Of a stretch of DNA of 64,000 nucleotides, positions 1-7,924 are shown one piece after another. Source of the DNA: Desulfovibrio sp. (GTDB lineage: Bacteria; Desulfobacterota; Desulfovibrionia; Desulfovibrionales; Desulfovibrionaceae). The DNA lies in contig NZ_JAVESS010000004.1 of assembly GCF_034006445.1 (NCBI RefSeq), positions 62,001 to 126,000 of the forward strand. The letters run 5' to 3'. Position 1 is the first letter of the stretch, and every line of letters starts with the position of its first letter. The notes under the pieces were generated by a model that ran no database searches, was not told where the DNA came from, and was given only the letters and a program-made list of their open reading frames with translations. The position numbers and the translations under genes were made by a program.

Positions 1-66
1 ATGGTCTGGTCTGGGATGGCCTGGGATGGCCTGGCATGGTCTGGCATGGTCTGGCATGGTCTGGCC
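1..66. repeat. 10-bp tandem repeat
   Basis: Degenerate 10-bp units of the form ATGGTCTGGC/ATGGCCTGGG run from the window edge to about 66. A second short array (TTCCTGCCC, about four units) follows at 107-134. No gene is visible before position 415. The rest of this stretch holds the terminator at 135-165 and the promoter at 333-348. Confidence 0.7.
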
Positions 67-134
67 GAAGCTGATCTGGCCTGATCTGGACGAGCCTGCC
101 TTTCCTGCCCTTCCTGCCCTTCCTGCCCTTCCTG

Positions 135-165
135 AAGCCTTTTGCCTGTGAGCAAAAGGCTTTTT
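135..165 (+). terminator. Rho-independent terminator
   Basis: Perfect 11-bp stem, AAGCCTTTTGC (135-145) with GCAAAAGGCTT (152-162), loop CTGTGA, followed by T residues. It probably ends a gene lying to the left of the window. Confidence 0.7.
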
Positions 166-332
166 ACGTATCTGATGGCACGATTCGGCGGCAAAATCTG
201 GCGGCAAAATCTGCCGCTCGCCCCGTCTGTGGCGGATTTTTGGCGTTTTTTGCGCGGCGGCCTTTGCCGCTCCCCTGCAGTCCTCCTTCTATCGAAAAAG
301 CAATATGCTGATTTGATTGTACAATTCACAAT

Positions 333-348
333 TGGCACGAGCAGTGCA
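333..348 (+). promoter_or_regulatory. Sigma-54 (-24/-12) promoter for the TPR gene
   Basis: TGGCACGAGCAGTGCA has the invariant GG (334-335) and GC (346-347) spaced by exactly 10 bases. It matches the consensus TGGCACG-N4-TTGCA at all but one defined base. Transcription would start near 358-360, leaving a leader of about 55 bases before the ATG at 415. No activator site was identified. Confidence 0.65.
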
Positions 349-414
349 TAGTACGGGGCAAGCCAAAGGCGCATTCTGCGTCTTCGCAAACCAGCCTCAG
401 TTGGGGAGGAAAAA

Positions 415-978
415 ATGAGCAATCAACTGGATTACGAAATCAATAAAGAATTGGGCGAATGCTACCTGTTCATGGGCGATTTTGACAAGGCTGAAGAATA
501 TTACCGCAAGGCTGCCAACAGCAATGCCCAGAACGCGGCCCCCTACATGGGCCTGGCCACTGTGGCCGTGCAGCGCTCCGAGCTTGACAAGGCTCTGGTT
601 CTGTACCAAAAGGCCGCCGCGGTTGAAGAGACCGACAAGGCCCTGTGCGGCATCGGCCTGGTTCTTATGGAACAGGGTCAGCACGAAGGCGCTTTTGACT
701 ACTTTGCCCGCGCCATGGACAAAAACCCTGAAAACATCATCGCCCTGAACTGCCTTGTGCGTGAAGCCTATCAGCTGGACCGCGTTGAAAACGTGCTGCC
801 CCATCTGGAAGACACCCTGCGCACCGGTGTTGAAGCCGAAGCCGTTCGCGTGACCCTGGCCGGATGCCTTATCTACCTTGGCCGCAGTGAAGATGCCCGT
901 CAGCATCTGGAAACTGTGCTTGGCGCCAACCCCGCCAACAGCAACGCCAAAGAACTTTTTGACACAATGGCCGCGTAG
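415..978 (+). CDS. Tetratricopeptide-repeat protein
   Basis: A 187-residue soluble protein with no signal peptide or membrane segment. At least three TPR units are visible: residues about 5-35 (GECYLFMGDFDKAEEYYRKA), 39-70 (PYMGLATVAVQRSELDKALV) and 73-105 (ALCGIGLVLMEQGQHEGAFD), with a final helical pair near the C-terminus. TPR proteins act as scaffolds, so no partner can be named from sequence. The start at 415 follows a good GGGGAGG ribosome site. It stands alone, bounded by the sigma-54 promoter at 333 and hairpins downstream, so its expression probably depends on an NtrC-type activator, possibly but not necessarily the one encoded at 1390-3066. Confidence 0.85.
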   Translation: MSNQLDYEINKELGECYLFMGDFDKAEEYYRKAANSNAQNAAPYMGLATVAVQRSELDKALVLYQKAAAVEETDKALCGIGLVLMEQGQHEGAFDYFARAMDKNPENIIALNCLVREAYQLDRVENVLPHLEDTLRTGVEAEAVRVTLAGCLIYLGRSEDARQHLETVLGANPANSNAKELFDTMAA

Positions 979-1028
979 TCATGGCCCCCGGGCCATGCCG
1001 CTGCCAAAACATACTCCCCTCCCCACAT

Positions 1029-1067
1029 GATTTTCCGGCCCCTGGCAGGCGCCGGGGCCGGAAAATC
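1029..1067 (+). terminator. Strong hairpin after the TPR gene
   Basis: A 14-bp perfect stem: GATTTTCCGGCCCC at 1029-1042 pairs with GGGGCCGGAAAATC at 1054-1067. The following bases are pyrimidine-rich (TCTTCCTC) rather than a clean T run. Confidence 0.6.
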
Positions 1068-1145
1068 TCTTCCTCGGGGAATGGACAACGCTGTTCACCC
1101 GCTGCGGGCCGCTCGGTCTTCTGGCGTGGCAACACAGCTACAGCG

Positions 1146-1177
1146 AAAAATCCCTGAAGTTTATTCAGGGATTTTTT
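1146..1177. terminator. Bidirectional terminator between convergent genes
   Basis: AAAAATCCCTGAA pairs with TTCAGGGATTTTT around a 3- to 5-base loop, giving a T tract on both strands. It lies between the plus-strand TPR gene and the end of the minus-strand regulator gene. Confidence 0.7.
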
Positions 1178-1389
1178 TATGCTGCGCCAGCCCCAAAGCC
1201 CCTTAATCACATCAGGCTCTTCGCTGGACAAAATACAGAGCACGCACCCTTTTTCAACGATGCCCGGTTCTGGAAGCAAGCCGGTTCCCCGCCGGGAAGT
1301 GCTGCCACACACGTGGCAGACGCAGGGCGCACGAACAGTTTTTCATGACGCGGACAGCCCGTTGCAGAAAATGCCTGTTCCCACAGGCA

Positions 1390-3066
1390 CTACACGCCGT
1401 ATTCCCTGAGCTTGCGCCACAGGGACGACCGGCTGATGCCCAGCATATCGGCAGCCAGAGTGCGGTTGTCGCCCGCCAGTTCAAGAGCGCGCAGAATGTG
1501 CTGCTTTTCCATTTCTGCCAGTGAAACCAGCGGCAGATCCTGCCCCTGCTCGTGCTGTGGCGCAGAGGGTACCAGGGGTAGAGGGGGCGCGGGCGACGCT
1601 TGCGGCCCAGGCGGCGCTGGCGCTGGCGGCACTGGCGTCGCAGACGCCATGGGCGCAGCGGTAATGGCAGATGCAGTGTCCGCCTGCCCCGCCCTCATGG
1701 CGGCAGGCGCGGCAGAAGCCGTTGTGGAGGGGTGCAGGATTGTGGGTGCAGGCGCGGCAGAAGCTGCCGTTGAAGGCTGCTGTCCCGGCTCGGAAACTTC
1801 CGGCGACAAGTGCGACAGCCCTATGCTGCCGCCCGGCGGGCAGAACACCGCCGCCCGCTCCAGAATATTGGCAAGCTCGCGCACATTGCCGGGGAAGGGA
1901 TACAGCCGCAGCGCATCAAGGGCTGCTTCGTCGATATCCAGCGGCGCAGCCCCACCCTGCTCCGCCAGCCGCGCAAGAAAAAAGCGCGCCAGCATGGGGA
2001 TGTCCTCAACCCTGCTGCGCAGGGGCGGCAGTTCCTGCGTCACCACGGCAATACGGTAGTAAAGGTCGCGGCGAAAACGCCCTGCCTCCACTTCTTCCTT
2101 GAGGTTGCGGTTGGTGGCGGCGATGATGCGCACGTCCACAGGTATGTCCACAGTGCCGCCCACGCGGCGCAGCGTCTGCTCCTGGAGCACGCGCAGCAGT
2201 TTGACCTGCATGCCTGCGGGCATTTCGCCAATTTCGTCCAGAAAGAGCGTTCCGCCGCTGGCAGCCTCAAAGAGCCCTTCCTTGCGCCGCACAGCGCCGG
2301 AAAACGCCCCCTGCTCATGCCCGAAAAGCTCGCTTTCAAGAAGCTCTGGCGACAGCGCGCCGCAGTTGATGGCCAGAAAACGTCGCCGCGCCCGCTGGCT
2401 CTGGGCGTGCATGGTGCGGGCCGCCAGTTCCTTGCCAGTGCCCGTTTCGCCCTGCAGCAGCACGGCCACGTCCGTGGGGGCCAGGCGCATGAGCGCCTGC
2501 CGCAGACCGCCCATGGCTGGCGATGCGCCCACCATCTCTGGCACGGAGCCGCTGGCCTCAAGCTGGGCGCGCATTTGCACGACCTGCTGCCGCAGTCGGC
2601 GCTTTTCCAGTGCGCGCGCCACCAGTATGCGCGCCTCCTCCAGCGAATACGGCTTTGCCAGATAATGAAAGGCCCCAAGCCGCATGGCTTCCACGGCGCT
2701 TTCAATCATGGGGTAGCCCGTGACCATGATAACTTCCACATCCGGCTTGCTGGAGCGCACCGCCTTGAGCACCTCCATGCCGTTCATGCCAGCCATGGCG
2801 ATATCGGTGATGACCACGTCGATATCCTGCTCTGCCAGCAGCTTCAGTCCTTCTTCGCCGCTGCCAGCCTGAGCCGATTGGTGCCCGCCGCGCTCCAGGG
2901 CGCGCGCGAGGTTTGCGCGTGCCATGCGTTCATCATCAATAATCAGCAGGCGTCCACCGCCGCCGGCACGCTGCGCAGCGTCGCGCCCGTGGGTGCTGCG
3001 CCGGGGTTCGTCGGGCGTTGCCTGCGTGGAGGCTTGTTCCGCAAGCCGGAACCGTTCCGTAGTCAT
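1390..3066 (-). CDS. NtrC-family sigma-54 response regulator
   Basis: A 558-residue enhancer-binding regulator. After about 38 low-complexity residues comes a receiver domain (LLIIDDE acidic pocket, phosphoacceptor Asp in VVITDIAM near residue 88, Lys in YLAKPY). A AAA+ domain follows with Walker A GETGTGKE and the sigma-54 contact loop as GAFSGA instead of the usual GAFTGA. After a long Ala/Pro linker (about 440-515) comes a Fis-type helix-turn-helix (AGDNRTLAADMLGISRSSLWRKL). The start is the ATG at 3066, which overlaps the kinase stop as ATGA; a longer reading frame to 3129 would run into the kinase gene. It forms a coupled pair with the kinase upstream. Its targets are probably the -24/-12 sites near 4.7 kb and perhaps 333. 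Confidence 0.93.
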   Translation of the reverse strand: MTTERFRLAEQASTQATPDEPRRSTHGRDAAQRAGGGGRLLIIDDERMARANLARALERGGHQSAQAGSGEEGLKLLAEQDIDVVITDIAMAGMNGMEVLKAVRSSKPDVEVIMVTGYPMIESAVEAMRLGAFHYLAKPYSLEEARILVARALEKRRLRQQVVQMRAQLEASGSVPEMVGASPAMGGLRQALMRLAPTDVAVLLQGETGTGKELAARTMHAQSQRARRRFLAINCGALSPELLESELFGHEQGAFSGAVRRKEGLFEAASGGTLFLDEIGEMPAGMQVKLLRVLQEQTLRRVGGTVDIPVDVRIIAATNRNLKEEVEAGRFRRDLYYRIAVVTQELPPLRSRVEDIPMLARFFLARLAEQGGAAPLDIDEAALDALRLYPFPGNVRELANILERAAVFCPPGGSIGLSHLSPEVSEPGQQPSTAASAAPAPTILHPSTTASAAPAAMRAGQADTASAITAAPMASATPVPPAPAPPGPQASPAPPLPLVPSAPQHEQGQDLPLVSLAEMEKQHILRALELAGDNRTLAADMLGISRSSLWRKLREYGV

Positions 3067-4535
3067 GACTCTGCTCCTGAAACGTTTGCGTCGCGCCGGG
3101 CCGCAAGGGGCAGCCGCAGGGTAAAGCACGCGCCCTGCCCCAGCTCGCTCTGCGCCTCCAGTGTTCCCTTGTGCTTGCCCACAATGCCAAAGGCTATGGA
3201 CAGGCCAAGGCCCGTTCCCTCGCCCACGGGCTTGAGGCTGAAAAAGGGATCAAACACCCGGCCCAGGTGTTCCGGCGCTATGCCCTTGCCCGTGTCGCGC
3301 ACGCGCAACTCCGCCATGCCAGCAGATTCGTCCACACGGGCGGATATGTGTACCTCGCCGCTGCCGTTCATGGCCTGGCTGGCATTGAGCAGCAGGTTGA
3401 TGAGCACTTCCTGAATGCGCTGGGCATCCATGGGCAGCTGCAGGCCGGCAGGCACGTCCTCCACAATGCGCACCGCCGCGCCCATGTCGTGCCGCACCAG
3501 GGCCACAGCCCTGCGCACCACGCCAGCCAGATCGTGCTGGGCAACGGTAAAGGGCCTGTCGCGCGCAAAATCCAGCAAACCGCGCACAATGTCGCGGGCG
3601 CGGACAACTTCGGCCTGAATCTCGTTAAGTTGCGCGGTCACGTCATCGGCCGTGGGCATGGGGCGCAGCCCCTGCCTGGCGTCGTTGACGTCCTCGCCGA
3701 GCAGCTGGCAGCCCACAGAAATATTGTTGAGGGGATTGTTCAGCTGGTGGGCAACGCCCGAAGTCAGCACGCCCAGCGAAGCCAGCTTTTTTTCCTGCAG
3801 CAGCAGGGCGTGCCGCTTTTCCAGCTCCACCGCCATGCCGTCGAGGGTCTGGAGCACATGGCGCGCTTCTTCCTCAAGCTGCGCCGGGGGCGGCGGCAGG
3901 GGCTGCCCTGCGCCAACACTGCGCGCGGCGTTTTCTATGGCCCCAAGCGCGCGCATGATGTGCCTGCCTATGTGCCAGGCAAAGGCCACGCCACAGGCCA
4001 GCAGGGCCGCAATGGCCCCCAGCAGCTGGGTGCGCAGGTCGCCCACGGCGGTAAAGATGCCCTGGCGCATGCGCCGCACCGCCGAATCCGCCAGTTCGCT
4101 CAGGCGCTGCCCCTGATCTGTCAGCGCCGCGCCGTCTGTGGGCACAGCGTTCAGCAGGGCTTCGTAAACGCCAATGCCTTCAAGCAGCAGGTCAAGATTG
4201 TGGTGCGCGCCATCGCCCACCCGGCGGCCCATGGCGGCGTTATAATCCTGCCCCACGGATGTGGCCCGATCCCGCGCCAGATCCACAAAGCTGCGCAGGG
4301 CAACAAGATCGCCCTTTCTGCCGGAAAAAAGCTGCAGATTCTTTTCGTACCTGCGCATCTCAAGCACATCGCTGCGCAGGTCGTCCACCATGTCGATGAG
4401 GCGGGTCGCCCTGTCGATACGTTCAAGATCGTACCAGGCTATGCCGCCCAGGAGCAGGAGCATGGCCAGAAACAGGCTCGTGCCCAGGGCGATCTTGCCG
4501 CGAATGGTATGCCAGACAGAAAAATGGGGAAGCAT
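3063..4535 (-). CDS. Sensor histidine kinase (NtrB/DctB type)
   Basis: 490 residues. One membrane segment lies near residues 17-35, then a roughly 140-residue helical sensor region, a second membrane segment (LLGAIAALLACGVAFAWHI) near 170-190, a HAMP-like/coiled linker, and the kinase core. H box is GVAHQLNNPLNNI with the phospho-acceptor His near 262. N box is INLLLNASQAM, G1 VRDTGKGI and G2 GTGLGLSIA. The HQLNNPL form is typical of kinases that pair with NtrC-type regulators. The signal is unknown. It is the first gene of the kinase-regulator pair, and its leader contains the dyad at 4682-4702. Confidence 0.92.
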   Translation of the reverse strand: MLPHFSVWHTIRGKIALGTSLFLAMLLLLGGIAWYDLERIDRATRLIDMVDDLRSDVLEMRRYEKNLQLFSGRKGDLVALRSFVDLARDRATSVGQDYNAAMGRRVGDGAHHNLDLLLEGIGVYEALLNAVPTDGAALTDQGQRLSELADSAVRRMRQGIFTAVGDLRTQLLGAIAALLACGVAFAWHIGRHIMRALGAIENAARSVGAGQPLPPPPAQLEEEARHVLQTLDGMAVELEKRHALLLQEKKLASLGVLTSGVAHQLNNPLNNISVGCQLLGEDVNDARQGLRPMPTADDVTAQLNEIQAEVVRARDIVRGLLDFARDRPFTVAQHDLAGVVRRAVALVRHDMGAAVRIVEDVPAGLQLPMDAQRIQEVLINLLLNASQAMNGSGEVHISARVDESAGMAELRVRDTGKGIAPEHLGRVFDPFFSLKPVGEGTGLGLSIAFGIVGKHKGTLEAQSELGQGACFTLRLPLAARRDANVSGAES

Positions 4536-4681
4536 GCTCTCACCCCCGCAGGCACATGCTTACAGACATGCGCCCGACGCCGTTTCATTTTGCGACAGCG
4601 TATAAAAATAAAACAACGCTGACAAGCCTTGCGCAGCACTAATTTGCGGCCGCAACACGCCCTGCCATGTCATAATGCAAC

Positions 4682-4702
4682 GGTGGCAGACAAGGTGCCA
4701 CC
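4682..4702. promoter_or_regulatory. Inverted repeat, also a -24/-12 match on the minus strand
   Basis: GGTGGCA (4682-4688) and TGCCACC (4696-4702) form a perfect dyad. Read on the minus strand it gives TGGCACCTTGTCTGC (4700-4686), with GG and GC ten bases apart, a fair sigma-54 promoter for the kinase operon. It could instead be an activator-binding site, since the dyad sits upstream of the plus-strand promoter at 4758. Both readings may be true. Confidence 0.45.
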
Positions 4703-4757
4703 ACCCCCTCCTAAATAAAAAATTATTTAAATACAGTATGTTACAAATTGAGCTTTT

Positions 4758-4772
4758 TGGCACAATAGTTGT
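4758..4772 (+). promoter_or_regulatory. Possible sigma-54 promoter
   Basis: TGGCACAATAGTTGT matches TGGCAC-N5-TTGC except that the normally invariant -12 GC is GT. It lies 23 bases before the ATG at 4796, so the leader would be very short. Support comes from the divergent sigma-54 regulator next door. Confidence 0.4.
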
Positions 4773-4795
4773 AATTGCCCTTGCAGGAGGCCGAC

Positions 4796-5209
4796 ATGAA
4801 TACCCTGCAAAAAACGATGGAAAACTGGTTTACCGCTGTGGCATACGCTGATGCCGGGCAACCCGGCTGGACAGACGATTTGTGGAGCATCCCCGGCAAG
4901 CGGCACAGCCCGGCGCTGAAACAGACGCTGCTCTATGGTGCTGGCAGCATATGCATCTATGTGCTGGCCTTTGCCAATGCCGACGTCTTTGCCGCCCTGT
5001 GTGCCAAGGGTGGGCTGTGGACGGCCCTGCCCATTGCCTCGGTGCTGCTGCTCTCCTACGTGCACGGCCATTTTGCCGGAGCCCTCTGGGACTTGTGCGG
5101 CATTACCGGCATCAAGAAGCAGAGCGCAAATACCGCAGCCAAACCTGCGGCCCGCCACACCACCGCGCCCGCTCCCCGGCTGGACACGACTGCGGTGGCG
5201 CACGGCTAA
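4796..5209 (+). CDS. Small membrane protein next to a TauE exporter
   Basis: 137 residues, family not recognised. An aromatic N-terminal segment (NWFTAVAYADAG) is followed by two hydrophobic helices, about 44-60 (LLYGAGSICIYVLAFANADVF) and 68-88 (LWTALPIASVLLLSYVHGHF), and an Ala/Pro/Thr-rich C-terminal tail that is probably cytoplasmic. The start at 4796 is preceded by GCAGGAGG; a TTG further upstream is less likely. It lies divergent from the kinase/NtrC pair and upstream of the TauE gene, so it may be an accessory of that exporter. That role is inferred from position only. Confidence 0.75.
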   Translation: MNTLQKTMENWFTAVAYADAGQPGWTDDLWSIPGKRHSPALKQTLLYGAGSICIYVLAFANADVFAALCAKGGLWTALPIASVLLLSYVHGHFAGALWDLCGITGIKKQSANTAAKPAARHTTAPAPRLDTTAVAHG

Positions 5210-5265
5210 ACACATATGCAGTGCATGGCCTGGCCTGGCCGCCGCCGGGCCCATGCGCATCAATT

Positions 5266-5413
5266 AGAGCGATTTTAAAGTAAAATTGCTCTGGCGGCTG
5301 CGTAAGCAGACGCTCGCCGCAGAGGCGTAAGCGCAATTTATTTGCGCGGTTACGCGCCGAAGCGAGCGTTTTGGAAGCATTGAGAATGGATATTCTTAAT
5401 GCGAAAATGCTCT
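5266..5413 (-). repeat. Repeat family A, copy 1
   Basis: About 148 bp, in reverse orientation relative to the copy at 23784. Reversed, it starts AGAGCATTTT and ends CGCTCT, and shares CTCGCTTCGGCG, CGCGCAAATAAATTGCGCTTACGCC and CGCCAGAGCAATTT with copies 2 and 3. Ends are AGAGC/GCTCT inverted repeats. No ORF. It fills most of the 377-base gap between the small membrane protein and the exporter gene. Confidence 0.8.
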
Positions 5414-5495
5414 AATGCGCGGCAGCCAGGGCGCGGCAACCCCGCCCAGGCCGGACAGACAGTCTTTGGCAGGCAGTTTTGCCAGGCTGTTACCC

Positions 5496-5560
5496 AAGTA
5501 ATTGCGGCAAGTAATTGCGCCAAGTAATTGCGCCAAATAATTGCGCCAAATAATTGCGGC
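5496..5560 (+). repeat. Five 13-bp direct repeats upstream of tauE-like gene
   Basis: Five back-to-back 13-bp units of the form AAGTAATTGCGCC, with A/G and C/G variants. They end 26 bases before the ATG and just before the ribosome site. A TGGCA...TGCCA dyad lies nearby at 5467-5484. The arrangement looks like a multi-copy protein-binding site or a slippage-prone leader. Confidence 0.75.
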
Positions 5561-5586
5561 AATCAGCTTACAAGTCGGAGGAAAAC

Positions 5587-6657
5587 ATGGATCTGCTTAG
5601 TCTTGACCCAACGCAATTCATAACGCTCACGCCCGTTTCCGTGGCCTTTCTGCTGGCCGTGGGCTTTGTGGGCGGGCTTGTGAGCGGATTTATCGGCTCC
5701 GGTGGGGCCTTTATTCTCACGCCGGGCATGATGGGGCTGGGCGTGCCCGGCGCAGTGGCTGTGGCCAGCAACATGTGCCACAAATTTCCCAAGGCCATGG
5801 TGGGAGCCATCAAGCGCTACCGCTTCGGCCAGGTGGACATCAAGCTGGGCATGGTGATTGCCGCCACTGCGGGCATAGGCGTGCAGATCGGCATCCGCAT
5901 CCAGCGTTTTATTCTGGAAAACTGGGGGCAGGCCGGGTCTGACCTTTACGTCAGCGTTTCCTTTGTGGTGGTGCTGGTTGTGGTGGGCAGCTATATCCTT
6001 AAAGACGCCCTGCGCTCCAGCCATTGCGGCAAGGACGATGACGAAAGCACGCCGCCGCTTGCCAGAAAGCTGCAGGCCATCAACCTGCCGCCCATGATTT
6101 CCTTTCCCAAATCCGGTTTGCGTATTTCGCTGTGGTTCACCCTGCCCGTGGGCATAGCTACGGGCATGCTGGCCGCCACCATCGCCGTGGGCGGATTTGT
6201 GGGCGTGCCGGGGCTTATCTATGTCATCGGCGTGCCCGGACTCATCGCGTCCGGCACGGAACTGGTCACGGCCTTTGTCATGGGTCTGTGCGGCTCGGTC
6301 AACTGGGCCATGCACGGCATGATAGACATCCGTCTTGTCTTCATCATCCTGGCTGGCTCCCTGTTTGGCGTGCAGCTTGGGGCCATAGGCACCACCTACG
6401 TCAAGCCCATCATGATCAAGTACGTCATGGCCGCCATCATGCTCATTGTTGCGGCAAGCCGCATTGTGGCCCTGCCGGGGTATCTCAGCGCGCTGGGACT
6501 CATCCAGATGGGGCCGGGACTTCTCTACGTACTCAAGGTCGTCAGTTTTATAACCATGTGCGCCGGTCTGCTCGTTGGCGCGGGCATGATCCTTGGCGGC
6601 ATGTGGCGCGGGCAACAGCGCAATCGCAAGGAGGCTGCGCTGGGCGACGTCGCCTAG
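5587..6657 (+). CDS. Sulfite exporter TauE/SafE family permease
   Basis: 356 residues, polytopic, of the TauE/SafE (DUF81) family, which moves sulfite, sulfoacetate or related anions across the inner membrane. Two homologous halves each begin with a Gly-rich helix: residues about 17-45 (GFVGGLVSGFIGSGGAFILT) and about 195-225 (GIATGMLAATIAVGGFVGVP). They are separated by a charged loop near 145-170. Start at 5587 has the ribosome site CGGAGG; the longer frame from 5554 reads through the repeat array and is rejected. In a sulfate reducer a sulfite or sulfonate substrate is plausible but not shown. Control by the divergent sigma-54 regulator is inferred. Confidence 0.9.
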   Translation: MDLLSLDPTQFITLTPVSVAFLLAVGFVGGLVSGFIGSGGAFILTPGMMGLGVPGAVAVASNMCHKFPKAMVGAIKRYRFGQVDIKLGMVIAATAGIGVQIGIRIQRFILENWGQAGSDLYVSVSFVVVLVVVGSYILKDALRSSHCGKDDDESTPPLARKLQAINLPPMISFPKSGLRISLWFTLPVGIATGMLAATIAVGGFVGVPGLIYVIGVPGLIASGTELVTAFVMGLCGSVNWAMHGMIDIRLVFIILAGSLFGVQLGAIGTTYVKPIMIKYVMAAIMLIVAASRIVALPGYLSALGLIQMGPGLLYVLKVVSFITMCAGLLVGAGMILGGMWRGQQRNRKEAALGDVA

Positions 6658-6713
6658 GGCAACTCCGGCTGTACAAGATTCAGAATCAATTCTCCTCAAG
6701 CCCCATGGCCAAA

Positions 6714-6740
6714 GGGGGGTGCATCGCGTCTGCACCCCCC
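6714..6740 (+). terminator. Hairpin after the TauE gene
   Basis: Perfect 10-bp stem GGGGGGTGCA (6714-6723) with TGCACCCCCC (6731-6740), followed by ATTTATT. It is 56 bases after the stop codon. Confidence 0.55.
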
Positions 6741-6972
6741 ATTTATTCGAGCAGATCCCAAGGGCGAATGTTTCAGTTTTGCCCGCTTTACTTGATTGAT
6801 CCGGCTGGTTTCTCCCCTGTGGCCGGTCCGGGCTGGCCGCCACACCCTGGCCGCACCGGACTAGCCGCCTTCCATCGGTCGGTCCGGGCTGGTTTCTCTC
6901 CTGTGGCCCGCCCGGGCTGGCCCCTTTGCGTTGGCGTTGCTGAATTTTGCAGGATTTTTCACGCCTGAAAAA

Positions 6973-7012
6973 GCCATCAGGGCTGCATCCCTACGGATGC
7001 AGCCCTGATGGC
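6973..7012. terminator. Perfect 18-bp hairpin
   Basis: Stem arms 6973-6990 and 6995-7012 are perfectly complementary around a 4-base CTAC loop. There is no T run on the plus strand; on the minus strand it is followed by TTTTTCAGG, which would suit termination of the V4R gene transcribed towards it. Confidence 0.6.
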
Positions 7013-7167
7013 TTGCTGATTGCCCAAGTCTGGCCCTTTGCAGTGGCGAGAAAATCGTGCGCTTTGCTGGCGCGGTGGGGGCATTCTCAAAACGCCAAAG
7101 GGGGCGTTTTGTAACCCGTGAAAAAATAAGCCGCCACGGGATTTGCCTCAGACCTTGCCGGGATCCT

Positions 7168-7701
7168 TCAGGCCGGGATCTGCCTGGGCAGCGGTTTGAC
7201 CTCAAAGCGGCATGTTCTGTCGCCAGTGCACCAGCAATCAATTTCACGCACGTGAAACTCCTCGCCGGTCTGGGTCAGAAGCAAGCCTGCCAGAAAGCCC
7301 TCATCATAGTGGCAGACCGTATGATCTTTGTCCGGCAGGCCGGAGCAGTCCAGATCTTCGGCCATGGTCAGGGTAAAATGCAAGGATTCATAGTCGGCGC
7401 TTTCGATACGCATGATGCCGATGCCAAAGTCCAGCAGGGCCTTTTGCGCCGCCGCCACAAAATCGTCAAACCGCTCACGGCGGCCGACAAATCTTTCGCA
7501 AAATTTCTGCCCGGCCAGCTTTCCGCTCTCACGCATGACTTCTTCGGATTCGGCCGTACCATAGCGTGCCTCAATGACGTCACGCAGGGTGTACTGAAAC
7601 AGCCGATACACCTCGATGCGCGCGCTGTTGCCAAGATTTGGCCGACCGTCATGAACATTGCCGACATAATCCCAACTGAACGCATACTGCCGGGTTGACA
7701 T
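7168..7701 (-). CDS. V4R-domain (4-vinyl-reductase type) protein
   Basis: 177 residues. The whole protein fits the V4R small-molecule-binding domain found in hydrocarbon- and tetrapyrrole-related sensors. The C-terminal signature is a Cys cluster, EIDCWCTGDRTCRFEV, near residues 153-168, which in this family binds metal or shapes the ligand pocket. Another Cys lies at FCERF and one at TVCHYDEGF. The start at 7701 has AGGTGG eight bases upstream. It is a single-gene unit with no helix-turn-helix, so it may be a sensor or chaperone. The ligand is unknown. Confidence 0.8.
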   Translation of the reverse strand: MSTRQYAFSWDYVGNVHDGRPNLGNSARIEVYRLFQYTLRDVIEARYGTAESEEVMRESGKLAGQKFCERFVGRRERFDDFVAAAQKALLDFGIGIMRIESADYESLHFTLTMAEDLDCSGLPDKDHTVCHYDEGFLAGLLLTQTGEEFHVREIDCWCTGDRTCRFEVKPLPRQIPA

Positions 7702-7924
7702 GCCAAACCACCTTTGCAGATTTTGTGCAGCCTGCGTTGCGTGGCACTAACGCTCGAGCAGGCTCGAAAACTGACGCGATCCGCCCCGGATCGCCCACAA
7801 GGCCCCGCGGGTGGAAAGCCTGCGGGCTGGTTTTCATGTTAGGAGTTCGAACCGTTTTTTCCGTGTCTGCGCCGCCGTCAAAAGCATCGTCGCCAGCCGC
7901 GCCGCGCGCGGGCTACGCCCTCGC

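Larger units (their letters stand above)
979..1389. other. Gene-free stretch with two hairpins
   Basis: Two hairpin terminators lie here (1029-1067 and 1146-1177). On the minus strand around 1255-1320 one frame contains CVCHVC and, about 19 residues on, CVLC, a zinc-ribbon-like spacing. That frame has a stop just upstream, no convincing start and no ribosome site, so I do not call a gene. Confidence 0.5.
6658..7167. other. Gene-free stretch with hairpins and a short direct repeat
   Basis: Contains the terminator at 6714-6740 and the long hairpin at 6973-7012. A direct repeat containing TTTCTC(C/T)CCTGTGGCC and CCGGGCTGG occurs near 6809-6838 and 6890-6920. No supported gene. Confidence 0.5.

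Noticed and set aside
1240..1330. Minus-strand CxxC...CxxC zinc-ribbon peptide after the NtrC-type gene
   Set aside because: No start codon with a ribosome site, a stop just upstream in frame, and the frame runs on through a terminator hairpin.
1810..3414. 534-residue plus-strand open frame opposite the NtrC regulator
   Set aside because: Antisense shadow of a GC-rich gene: His/Ala/Arg-rich, no domains, and it crosses the junction of two real genes.
5467..5484. Sigma-54 promoter at TTGGCAGGCAGTTTTGCC before the TauE gene
   Set aside because: GG and GC are 11 bases apart instead of the required 10; recorded only as a TGGCA/TGCCA dyad.
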